Source: Nitrospinae bacterium AH_259_B05_G02_I21
Lineage (GTDB): Bacteria; JADFOP01
Direction: 5' to 3'
Assembly (NCBI GenBank): GCA_027717595.1
Contig: JALLOF010000041.1
Coordinates: forward strand, 1-13,031
Length of the DNA: 13,031 bases
The position numbers were made by a program, and so were the translations under genes. Shown in pieces: positions 7,094 through 12,920 of the stretch (positions within the stretch are counted from its first letter, which is position 1; every line of letters begins with the position of its first letter). The notes under the pieces are model-generated. The model made no database searches and was not told the DNA's origin. It was given only the letters and a program-made list of their open reading frames with translations.

Positions 7094-7429
7094 CTAATCC
7101 CCCACCTGTCTTAACTGCACAATCTGCCCCTCTTCCAGGGCGGCCGAGGTTCTCTGAGAGCTTCAGGGACATAAGCTAGACCCCGAGGCCCTACTTTTTT
7201 CATCAAACGAAAAGCTTTTATCATCTCTAAGCAAGTTGGCCGAGCAAAGTCCACCGTTTTGGTAACCCATCACTCTTCAAAAGTTTCTATTTCACGATGA
7301 AATATTAACTAGCCCACCTGCAAGCCAAGTATCATATTTCGGTGAAATACTAACTAGGTATGGTAACGCTCTGGCAGACATTTACACGGTGCCCAACTAG
7401 ACCGTTTTGGTAAAGAAGATATCAATCCC
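7094..7429. other. Convergent intergenic region
   Basis: This stretch lies between the end of the second membrane-protein gene (+) and the end of the recombinase gene (-). Apart from repeat copy 4 I see no ORF and no strong terminator, which is unusual between convergent genes; the palindromes of the repeat may serve that purpose. Confidence 0.5.
7222..7413 (+). repeat. Composite dispersed repeat, copy 4, next to the recombinase gene
   Basis: It starts with CATCTCTAAGCAAG (7222-7235), as in copy 3. A perfect palindrome TATTTCA-CGA-TGAAATA is at 7288-7304 and TATTTC-GGT-GAAATA at 7335-7349. Each TGAAATA is followed by a TAACTAG element, giving a 17-bp imperfect direct repeat. ACCGTTTTGGTAA occurs twice exactly, at 7253-7265 and 7401-7413, bracketing the palindromes. 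The recombinase stop codon is 17 bp further right. This is the clearest copy and may be an active recombination or regulatory site. Confidence 0.8.
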
Positions 7430-8038
7430 TCAACTCCCGAAGGTAAGAGCATTGACCGCTGCTAGCTTTTTTTCATCGGACGTGTGCAAGTATGCCTGGG
7501 TTGTCGTGATGCTGGAGTGGCCCATCAGGTCTTGCACAGTCCGAAGGTCTACGCCCTGGTCGAGAAGCGAAACGGCGAAGGTGTGACGGAGCGTGTGGGG
7601 TGTCACTCGTCGCCGTATCAGGGCCACCCTGCGAGTCCGGGCTATAAGGTGCCTGATGGCCTTATATGTGAGCCTACGGACCTTGTGGGGGCCGTGCTTG
7701 CCCAAGGTCTGAAAGATAGGCTCATGGGGATCGTCACCATTGCGCCCCTCGGCTCTCCAGTAGGCCCGGATAGCCTCTGATGCCTCTGGATGGAGTGGCA
7801 CCCTTCGGACCTTCCCGCCCTTTCCGTTGACCACAAGGACGGACTGGCTTCGGTAGTTTTCAACGTGGCCCACGTCCAGGGCGCATAGTTCAGCAGAACG
7901 GAGCCCGGAGCCGAGCATGGTCAGTAGTAAGGCGTAGTCCCGCTTCCCTTGAAGGGTGCGTCTATCAGGGACCCGGAGCATCGCTGTTACCTCTTCAGGG
8001 TTAAGAAAGGTGCTATCACGCTTTTGGTTCTTCACCAT
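7430..8038 (-). CDS. Minimal tyrosine recombinase (XerC/D-like catalytic domain)
   Basis: This 202-aa site-specific recombinase would cut and rejoin DNA through a covalent 3'-phosphotyrosine link. The full catalytic set is visible: R47 (SGLRSAEL), K73 in NGKGGKVRRVPL, H148-xx-R151 (PHTLRH), H174 (LMGHSS) and the nucleophile Y183 (TQAYLH). The nine-residue H-Y spacing matches XerD. The roughly 100-residue N-terminal core-binding (SAM-like) domain is missing; only about 25 residues precede the catalytic fold, as in FimB/FimE-sized enzymes. The start at 8038 is set by GGGAGGG (in CCCTCCC on +, 8045-8051), 6 nt upstream; a longer in-frame reading to 8116 adds 26 unlikely residues that overlap the dnaN stop. 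It is the last gene of the leftward operon and abuts repeat copy 4. No IntI-specific insert is seen. Confidence 0.88.
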   Translation of the reverse strand: MVKNQKRDSTFLNPEEVTAMLRVPDRRTLQGKRDYALLLTMLGSGLRSAELCALDVGHVENYRSQSVLVVNGKGGKVRRVPLHPEASEAIRAYWRAEGRNGDDPHEPIFQTLGKHGPHKVRRLTYKAIRHLIARTRRVALIRRRVTPHTLRHTFAVSLLDQGVDLRTVQDLMGHSSITTTQAYLHTSDEKKLAAVNALTFGS

Positions 8039-8112
8039 CGGTGTCCCTCCCATGCTGTAGGGCTCAATTCGCCCGTCATGCCCCGGAGCGGGTCCGAGGC
8101 ATTGCGGGGGGA

Positions 8113-9246
8113 TCAAACCCTCATGGGCATAACGATATACTGATAGCCGTTATCCCCCACGGGCTCGAAAAGACCCGGAGCGAGCTTGTCCGTAAAGCCC
8201 GCCTGGACCTCTACTGTGTCCATTGCTTCAAAGGCGTCACAGAGGTAGTTCGGGTTAAGCCCGATGGTAAATTCATTCCCATCGTGATGGCCCTCAAGCG
8301 TTTCCTCCATTGAGCCCGTTTCCGTATCCTCTGTCTTGAGAGACAGAAACCCGTTAGACAAGGACCATGTGACCATTGGTGTCCGCTGTCCTTTGCTAAT
8401 CACCCGGAGCCGCTTGAGGGAGTCCAAGGCGTCCTTGCGGTTGAGGGTCGCAACCACGTCGCTACGCTCTGGTATCACTTGCTCATAGTTGGGAAACTGG
8501 CCCTCGATTGCCCGGCTGTATAGGGTAGCGTCGGGAAATTGAAAGTGGATATGGTTCCATGCAAAGGCGACCTTGACAGGTACGCTGTTTCCCTTTGAAA
8601 GCCGATAGGCTTCGTGGATGGCCTGTCGTTTCACGACCCCGCTTACAGGCATGCTCGTCGGCCTTGAAAGCGGTGTGGTTAGCACAGCCAGCCGGTGTCC
8701 GTCCGTAGCAACCGCTGTAAGGTTTTTTCCCTCTGCCTTGAGGTAGATGCCGTTAAGGACGTAGCGAGTCTCATCGGTAGAGACGGCGTGTAGCAGCTTG
8801 ACCGCAATTTCCCTGAGTCCCTCACTTGATAGCTCGATTGTCCCTTTGGCCTCAACGCGTGGTAAACCCGGAAACTCGTCGGCGGGCATCCCCGCAAGGC
8901 GGGCAGTAGTCCGTCCACAGCGGAGCGTTAGCCATAGCTCATCGCCATCCTCGATTTCTAGCGTGACCGTTTCCTGTTTCTTAGAGAGAGCCTTGACAAT
9001 CGAATGGAGTGCCTTCGCATTGACGGTTATCCTTCCAGGCCGCTCCATGTCCACTGCAAGGCGGGCTTGTACGCAAACCTCAAAGTCGGTTGCGGTCAAA
9101 GCCAAGACCGCGTGTTTCTCATAGAATCCCCATTTGACCTCCATGAGCACGTTGGCAAGGATGGGCTGCCGCGCTTTGGGGTCGGCGGCCCGGTGGACCT
9201 TTGCCACTCCGTCGAGTAGCGCCTGTCGTGATACTTGAACTTTCAC
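8113..9246 (-). CDS. dnaN: DNA polymerase III beta subunit (sliding clamp)
   Basis: Ring-shaped processivity clamp that tethers DNA polymerase to the template and recruits repair and initiator-inactivation proteins. The protein is full length (377 aa, three clamp domains). Diagnostic stretches are QPILANVL (27-34), ATDGHRLA (170-177), EGQFPNYEQVIP (238-249) and the C-terminal YIVMPMRV. I place the start at GTG 9246 rather than GTG 9261: GGAGGG then lies 6 nt upstream and the protein begins VKVQVSRQALLDG, in line with other DnaN proteins. It is the fourth gene of the leftward operon, 74 bp before the recombinase start. It is not beside dnaA, recF or gyrB, so it is probably an element-borne paralogue; a hairpin (9268-9285) separates it from the ardC-like gene. 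Confidence 0.93.
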   Translation of the reverse strand: MKVQVSRQALLDGVAKVHRAADPKARQPILANVLMEVKWGFYEKHAVLALTATDFEVCVQARLAVDMERPGRITVNAKALHSIVKALSKKQETVTLEIEDGDELWLTLRCGRTTARLAGMPADEFPGLPRVEAKGTIELSSEGLREIAVKLLHAVSTDETRYVLNGIYLKAEGKNLTAVATDGHRLAVLTTPLSRPTSMPVSGVVKRQAIHEAYRLSKGNSVPVKVAFAWNHIHFQFPDATLYSRAIEGQFPNYEQVIPERSDVVATLNRKDALDSLKRLRVISKGQRTPMVTWSLSNGFLSLKTEDTETGSMEETLEGHHDGNEFTIGLNPNYLCDAFEAMDTVEVQAGFTDKLAPGLFEPVGDNGYQYIVMPMRV

Positions 9247-9267
9247 CGTTTTTCCCTCCACTTAGCA

Positions 9268-9285
9268 GCCGCCGGGATTGGCGGC
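9268..9285 (-). promoter_or_regulatory. Hairpin between the ardC-like gene and dnaN
   Basis: GCCGCC (9268-9273), a 6-nt loop and GGCGGC (9280-9285). There is no T run, so it is not a typical terminator; it may stabilise the downstream message or tune expression inside the operon. Confidence 0.3.
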
Positions 9286-9329
9286 CCTATCGGAGCCCCA
9301 GGCCGCAGCCCCGAGCCCCTGTATGGCCG

Positions 9330-10136
9330 TCAAGCGGCCGTTGCAGTCGCCTCTACCGTCTGGCCCAGGATTAGGTCCAGGCACCGGCCCACGTCGGCCA
9401 GGACGGCCAGACAAGCCCGCCTAACGTCCCGGCCCGCACCCTCCGCGTAGTCCCGAATGTACCGATAATGCGTCCCGTCCATATTCTTTTTGCCAAACAG
9501 CCGCATGAGAACGGCGGCGGTCAATTCGGCCACGACCTCTTGGCGCCAATCCTGCCCGCCCTTGAGCTTCTTAAACCGTCCGTGGGCAGCGTGTGACAAT
9601 TCGTGAAAGAAGGTGGCTTCTTCATGAGTGGCTAGGACAATTTCATTAGAGCCTGGGCTGTACCGTCCGTAGTAGCCGCCGTAGCAGGGGACGTAGGCCA
9701 CGCTGATGCCCCACGCCTCGGCGATCTCAGCCAAAGGCGGCGGCTCGGGCGGCTCTAAGGGTGGATGGTTCAGCGGTTCGCCGTCGGTGTCCTCACACCG
9801 AAAGACCGGGACCGCCAGAAATCCGATGAGGCGGCTTTCTTCCTCGTCCGTTCTCTCGTCCTTCATCTTCTTGAACCGTGGGGCCAGGATGTAGAAGGCT
9901 CGACTGCCCTTCTTGACGTACCGCCCGGCCTCCTCCCATTGTCGGTAGCCTCGGGCGTCTGCTGTCCCGGCCAGCATGGTCAAGAGCTTGTTCGAAAGGC
10001 TCCACCGGGCGCATGGTACGTCCAGGGGTGGAATCACGACCCGAGCCACGGCGTCTGGTATATCGCCGGACTCAAACAGGGCCAAGAGGCGGTCAATCTC
10101 CTGGTCGGCCCTTTCTCGTCTGCTTGGCTTTCCCAT
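9330..10136 (-). CDS. ArdC-like antirestriction zincin metallopeptidase-fold protein
   Basis: A 268-aa protein of ArdC-like layout. The N-terminal half has the single-strand-DNA-binding signature (about 44-88: ARWSLSNKLLTMLAG, ARGYRQWEEAGRYVKKGSRA, FYILAP). The C-terminal half is a zincin domain with HExxH at residues 178-182 (FFHELSHAAH) and a probable third ligand, E204, in EVVAELTAAV. ArdC proteins protect incoming plasmid DNA from host restriction. A proline-rich linker (about 125-135) separates the two domains. The Shine-Dalgarno GGAGGAGGG lies just before ATG 10136. It is the third gene of the leftward operon. The zinc ligands are intact, so activity is plausible. It shares the window with a restriction enzyme in the cargo half, so protection on entry and defence afterwards may be combined. 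Confidence 0.85.
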   Translation of the reverse strand: MGKPSRRERADQEIDRLLALFESGDIPDAVARVVIPPLDVPCARWSLSNKLLTMLAGTADARGYRQWEEAGRYVKKGSRAFYILAPRFKKMKDERTDEEESRLIGFLAVPVFRCEDTDGEPLNHPPLEPPEPPPLAEIAEAWGISVAYVPCYGGYYGRYSPGSNEIVLATHEEATFFHELSHAAHGRFKKLKGGQDWRQEVVAELTAAVLMRLFGKKNMDGTHYRYIRDYAEGAGRDVRRACLAVLADVGRCLDLILGQTVEATATAA

Positions 10137-10212
10137 CGTCTATCCCTCCTCCGTGGTGGGGCCTAAGCGCCCCGTGCTGCCCCCGACCGAAGCCAAGGGC
10201 AGACCGTGGCAC

Positions 10213-10584
10213 TCAAGCAATCACCAACCGGGGGTAAATGGTCGGCTCAGTCTCGTCAATGACCGTCTGGCAGAACTCAGCGCCCAGGTATTCCTCGGCC
10301 ACTCGCCGCCATGCCACGTTGCGCCGCTCCTCTGGCCGGACCTCGGCCACCAGGATGCCGGGGTTTACGGTGGCCCCGGACTGGATGGCCACAATGACCC
10401 CCTGCTCCCGCACGGACAGGTCGTGCTTTTGGGCCTTCAAGGATTTCTCGGCCTCTTTCACTTCGCGTCGGCGCTTGAGGATTTCAGCGAGGGTGGCCTG
10501 GGAGACTGCTGGCCGGGTTGGGATGACTCGGGGTGATACTGCGGTGGGTTGACCGTCTTTGGTGGCTGTGGTAGGCTGTTGCAT
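10213..10584 (-). CDS. Conserved-looking hypothetical protein with coiled coil
   Basis: I cannot name this 123-aa protein. The first 30 residues are rich in proline, threonine and alanine and probably unstructured. Residues about 31-62 (LAEILKRRREVKEAEKSLKA and onward) form a charged helix or coiled coil. The rest (SGATVNPGILVAEVRPEERR, then VAWRRVAEEYLGAEF) has the look of small phage or plasmid accessory proteins with a PGxLxAExRxxERRxxAWK pattern; I recall this only as a pattern, not a family name. AAAGGAGGG just upstream of ATG 10584 is a strong ribosome binding site. It is the second gene of the operon, between the ribbon-helix-helix regulator and the ardC-like gene, so a role in establishment or replication is possible but unproven. 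Confidence 0.75.
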   Translation of the reverse strand: MQQPTTATKDGQPTAVSPRVIPTRPAVSQATLAEILKRRREVKEAEKSLKAQKHDLSVREQGVIVAIQSGATVNPGILVAEVRPEERRNVAWRRVAEEYLGAEFCQTVIDETEPTIYPRLVIA

Positions 10585-10663
10585 AGCGAATGCCCTCCTT
10601 TCGAGGTTGGGTGTTTGCCCTGGGCGGCGCGGTTGACTTCGCGGTTATACGCGCCGTCCGTTT

Positions 10664-10813
10664 TTACTTGCCCTTCTTTTTCTCCTCTCGCTCAACGTAG
10701 GCCTGAATTAGCTCCACAACCTTACCCTGTATGCTAATATTCTCCAGGGCGCATAGAGCTTTGAAGCGGCTGTGAAGATTATCAGGGACCCTTCTGATGG
10801 TGATGACTCGCAT
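10664..10813 (-). CDS. Small ribbon-helix-helix transcriptional regulator
   Basis: A 49-aa protein (MRVITIRRVPDNLHSRFKAL, ending in a lysine-rich tail). The first beta strand VITIRRVP, the helix DNLHSRFKALCALENIS and the second helix IQGKVVELIQAYVEREEKK match the Arc/CopG/MetJ-type ribbon-helix-helix fold, which dimerises and inserts the paired strand into the DNA major groove. GGAG lies about 10 nt before the ATG. It is the first gene of the leftward operon, directly behind a consensus promoter whose -10 box is flanked by GATGCG half-sites, so it probably represses its own operon. A matching 16-bp palindrome at 11202-11217 suggests a second target to the right. Confidence 0.8.
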   Translation of the reverse strand: MRVITIRRVPDNLHSRFKALCALENISIQGKVVELIQAYVEREEKKKGK

Positions 10814-10831
10814 AAATTCTACGCTCCATTC

Positions 10832-10863
10832 GATGCGCTTGATGATAATATAGCTAACGCATC
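10832..10863. promoter_or_regulatory. Candidate operator over the operon promoter
   Basis: GATGCG (10832-10837) and its complement CGCATC (10858-10863) flank the -10 box as an inverted pair. A dimer or tetramer bound here would block polymerase. The small ribbon-helix-helix protein encoded immediately downstream is the natural candidate. Confidence 0.5.
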
Positions 10864-10875
10864 TTTATATGTCAA
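10847..10875 (-). promoter_or_regulatory. Consensus sigma-70 promoter of the leftward operon
   Basis: Read on the - strand: TTGACA (complement of 10870-10875), a spacer of exactly 17 bp, then TATATT (complement of 10847-10852). The start of transcription would be at about 10840, some 27 bp before the regulator ATG. TTGGGGCA sits 8 bp upstream of the -35 (10884-10891). Confidence 0.85.
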
Positions 10876-11196
10876 GGGAAAAATGCCCCAATCCTGAAAT
10901 AAATCCTCTTTATTCTAACTCCCTGAAATGGTGGGGTTTCTTCATGCCCTAGAATGAAGATGTATATGGCTTAGGAGGTCCTCCTGGGGGGACCTCCTTG
11001 CTCCCTATTGCAAAAGAATGAAGTGGATCGGCCCATCATCATCCCCCACCTGGTTGCGGGCGGGATGCTGCTACTTGCCTCTATAGGCTGGCTTTGTGGA
11101 TATTACCGTTTCCCAATCCGTAACACCGTACCAAGATAATGATTTCAGCGGGTTAGAAGAAAATCTATCCGTACAAGAAACCTCTCCTGGGAGACG
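10864..11196. other. Divergent intergenic region with a strong inverted repeat
   Basis: Between the leftward operon and the rightward genes. It holds the upstream part of the operon promoter, a TTGGGGCA motif (10884-10891) and a perfect 9-bp stem AGGAGGTCC/GGACCTCCT (10973-10981, 10990-10998) with an 8-nt loop. The stem has no clear T run. A weak short reading frame (11023-11139) is listed separately. Confidence 0.45.
11023..11139 (+). CDS. Possible 38-aa single-membrane-span peptide
   Basis: From GTG 11023 the frame encodes DRPIIIPHLVAGGMLLLAS followed by IGWLCGYYRFPIRNTVPR, with a clear hydrophobic helix and a basic end. The frame stays open upstream to a TTG at 11008. There is no good ribosome binding site, although the AGGAGG arm of the 10973-10998 stem lies 40 bp upstream. 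Small membrane peptides are common on plasmids and phages, but this could be chance. Confidence 0.25.
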   Translation: MDRPIIIPHLVAGGMLLLASIGWLCGYYRFPIRNTVPR

Positions 11197-11201
11197 ATGG
11201 T

Positions 11202-11217
11202 ATCGATGCGCATCGAT
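11202..11217. promoter_or_regulatory. Perfect 16-bp palindrome, likely operator
   Basis: ATCGATGCGCATCGAT reads the same on both strands. Its centre is made of GATGCG and CGCATC, the same half-sites that flank the leftward promoter at 10832-10863. It is therefore a likely second site for the ribbon-helix-helix regulator, placed to control rightward transcription. Confidence 0.55.
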
Positions 11218-11291
11218 GTCATCCGTATACATCTGACACAGTTGCAGAGTTCATGGGGATGGGGGCTGGCCTGTCCCCTGCAGTATATGGA

Positions 11292-11315
11292 CGTGCTCCC
11301 CCCTGGAGGAGCACG
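11292..11315. repeat. 8-bp stem inverted repeat
   Basis: CGTGCTCC (11292-11299) and GGAGCACG (11308-11315) with an 8-nt loop, in the untranslated region before the zinc-knuckle gene. No T run follows. It may be a structured leader or another protein-binding site. Confidence 0.4.
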
Positions 11316-11358
11316 CCTTCACCCGCACAAAATGGGGTGCATAGCGGACGCGGACAGG

Positions 11359-11387
11359 TTGACGGTTCCCTCGGGGTCTGCTACCTT
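11359..11387 (+). promoter_or_regulatory. Possible promoter of the zinc-knuckle/HTH pair
   Basis: TTGACG (11359-11364), a 17-bp spacer, then TACCTT (11382-11387). The -35 is good and the -10 poor. Transcription would start at about 11394, 34 bp before the ATG at 11428. Confidence 0.35.
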
Positions 11388-11427
11388 TTGGATAGTTAAG
11401 GGGATAAGAAGGGGTCGGCTCTTTTTA

Positions 11428-11592
11428 ATGATCACAGCCACCAAGACGGCATCCAGGCCTAAGCCGGACACTCAACCCACCCATCGCAATTGCCTAAAGT
11501 GCGACAGGGGCTTTATCAGCGAAGGGCTTCACAACCGCCTCTGTCGGTCTTGTAGAATCGTTGTGGGGATAGCTGAGAGGCTCCAGACCTAA
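11428..11592 (+). CDS. Small zinc-knuckle protein
   Basis: A 54-aa protein from ATG 11428, with the core CLKCDRGFISEGLHNRLCRS then C. Two CxxC pairs about 18 residues apart would bind one zinc ion. Very similar short proteins (CxxCxxxFxSxGxxNRxCxxC) occur on phages and plasmids. The frame opens further upstream (to 11197), but that part crosses the palindrome and a hairpin and does not look like protein, so I prefer the short form. AGAAGGGG at 11407-11414 is a weak, rather distant ribosome binding site. The stop is 4 bp before the next start, so the two genes are probably translationally coupled. A nucleic-acid-binding or regulatory role is likely but not shown. Confidence 0.65.
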   Translation: MITATKTASRPKPDTQPTHRNCLKCDRGFISEGLHNRLCRSCRIVVGIAERLQT

Positions 11593-11596
11593 GACC

Positions 11597-12172
11597 ATGT
11601 CTGCGCCTAAAAAAACCAACAAGCACACCCCGGCTTCGAAAGCCCACGTCAAGGCTCTCATTATTGAAGGGTACACACACCGGGAGATTGTCGAACTCAC
11701 GGGCGTTGGCAAGGGAACGGTGTCGAGGTGGGGCAAAGAGGATATTACACTAGAAGAGCTAAAACAGGGAAAGAAGACCGTCGAGATATTAGAACATGAT
11801 ATCAGAACAAACGCAGCCGTAAACTCCCTATTGACGCAAGAGCTAATGACCGAATTGCTCGAAAGGCTCCACGACCCCGAAGACAACTTTACCGATAAAG
11901 ACCTGGACCTATTCAAAATACTATCCAGAGCGGGGGTGGACCGCCTAAAAGAGTACGGGATCGTGACTGACAAGGTGTTAATCCGTGACGGCATAGTCGA
12001 CCTTGGACATCAAACCGTCTCTCCAGCCACTATGTTAGCTCTCCTATTATCCAAGGCGAATGCAGATCGGGAAGCCGCCAACCGACTAGAGCAAGAGCGT
12101 AAGACCTTCGAGGCGGCGAAGGACAAGGACAAGGGCTCCTCCGATATCATCGACGTGAAACCCCCTTCCTGA
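11597..12172 (+). CDS. Helix-turn-helix protein, terminase-small-subunit-like or replication-associated
   Basis: A 191-aa protein. Residues about 16-46 form a homeodomain-like helix-turn-helix (HVKALIIEGYTHREIVELTG, then VGKGTVSRW). The middle is helical and acidic. Residues about 125-145 hold a beta-like segment, and the end is a charged coiled coil with a disordered acidic tail (SSDIIDVKPPS). This arrangement recalls phage terminase small subunits and their relatives (helix-turn-helix followed by a helical oligomerisation domain). No large subunit follows in this window, so a plasmid initiator or partition-type DNA-binding role is equally possible. The iteron-like region starts 113 bp downstream and is an obvious candidate binding site. 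It starts 4 bp after the stop of the zinc-knuckle gene. Confidence 0.7.
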   Translation: MSAPKKTNKHTPASKAHVKALIIEGYTHREIVELTGVGKGTVSRWGKEDITLEELKQGKKTVEILEHDIRTNAAVNSLLTQELMTELLERLHDPEDNFTDKDLDLFKILSRAGVDRLKEYGIVTDKVLIRDGIVDLGHQTVSPATMLALLLSKANADREAANRLEQERKTFEAAKDKDKGSSDIIDVKPPS

Positions 12173-12920
12173 CCTTATTCATTTCCGTACTACCAGGGCT
12201 TTTGACCATCTCGACTATAAGTCTTTATTCTTCTACCTTCTTAGGGTTTTGTAACTCTTTGAATTTAAAGACCGCCATTCATCTGCTCTGACCTCGCTCT
12301 GACCTCGCTCTGAGCGTACAGACTCAGAGCAACCCTGCAACAATATCAATATCAACGGATTATAGAAAACGGATTACGGATTATACAAATCGGTGCTCTG
12401 AGCGTACAGACTCAGAGCAGAAGTGCGAGCAGGGGATCGGCTTGGTCTAGGGCTCGGTATTCTGCCCCAAATTCCCATGGGTGGGGTCGGCTTAGAGCCT
12501 GTAATCACGCGGTGTGTGGTCTGAATTGGGGCAATCTTCCCAGAGAACTCTGACCCAAACGCTCATCTCGTGGTGGCCGTGTTGGTCGTGACGATGGTGG
12601 TTCTCTTCGGTGTGATGGTGGGCCGGAGTCGGACGGTGCCTATGGTCGGCGGGGCGGTCATGGTGTGGGTGGTCATTGATGCTGGCAAGGATCATCAGTG
12701 CTTCGAAGGGGGGGAGGACCCCCACACGCGCTCGAATCTGAAATATACTGTCCATAACGGGAATTTTTTCTACAAATGGCCCCCGGCCTCGGCTTTCGAA
12801 GCGGGATAATGTTGGGGGGGCTTAAAACCTAATCGGTAGATTTATTTAGGCGTTATATAGTTGAGTCAGCAGAAATTGTAGATGGCCCATTTCCATGTTT
12901 CATTCATTTCGCATCATCAA
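12173..12920. other. 750-bp intergenic region holding a candidate origin and GTG-rich DNA
   Basis: Starts with AT-rich DNA, then the iteron-like block (12285-12418). Inverted TGCCCCAA (12463-12470) and TTGGGGCA (12526-12533) follow. From about 12565 to 12700 the + strand is a low-complexity run of GTG, GTC and GGT triplets. Both strands are open there: a hydrophobic frame on + and a histidine-rich frame on -. Both look like products of the base composition, and neither has a ribosome binding site. I do not call either as a gene. Confidence 0.45.
12285..12418. other. Candidate replication origin (iteron-like and AT-rich)
   Basis: Two tandem GCTCTGACCTC units (12285-12295, 12296-12306) run into a 24-bp palindromic element with arms GCTCTGAG/CTCAGAGC (12307-12330), which is repeated exactly at 12395-12418. 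The 64 bp between are AT-rich and contain three ACGGATTA repeats (12355-12362, 12369-12376, 12376-12383) and AATATCA repeats. Direct repeats plus a unit suited to melting are the usual make-up of iteron origins. It lies just after the helix-turn-helix gene. No recognised Rep gene is in the window, so a complex operator is the main alternative. Confidence 0.5.

Noticed and set aside
49-7349. CRISPR repeats
   Set aside because: Copies are 1-4 kb apart with genes between them, not regularly spaced by short spacers, and no cas genes are seen.
1-7413. Classical integron with IntI and attC sites
   Set aside because: The repeats lack paired RYYYAAC/GTTRRRY core sites and the recombinase has no IntI-specific segment, so only an integron-like layout is claimed.
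11197-11427. Long N-terminal form of the zinc-knuckle protein
   Set aside because: The extra 77 codons overlap an operator-like palindrome, a hairpin and a promoter and do not look like protein sequence.
12492-12809. Histidine-rich (-) and valine-rich (+) ORFs
   Set aside because: Both come from the same GTG/GGT-rich stretch, lack ribosome binding sites, and cannot both be real; composition explains them.
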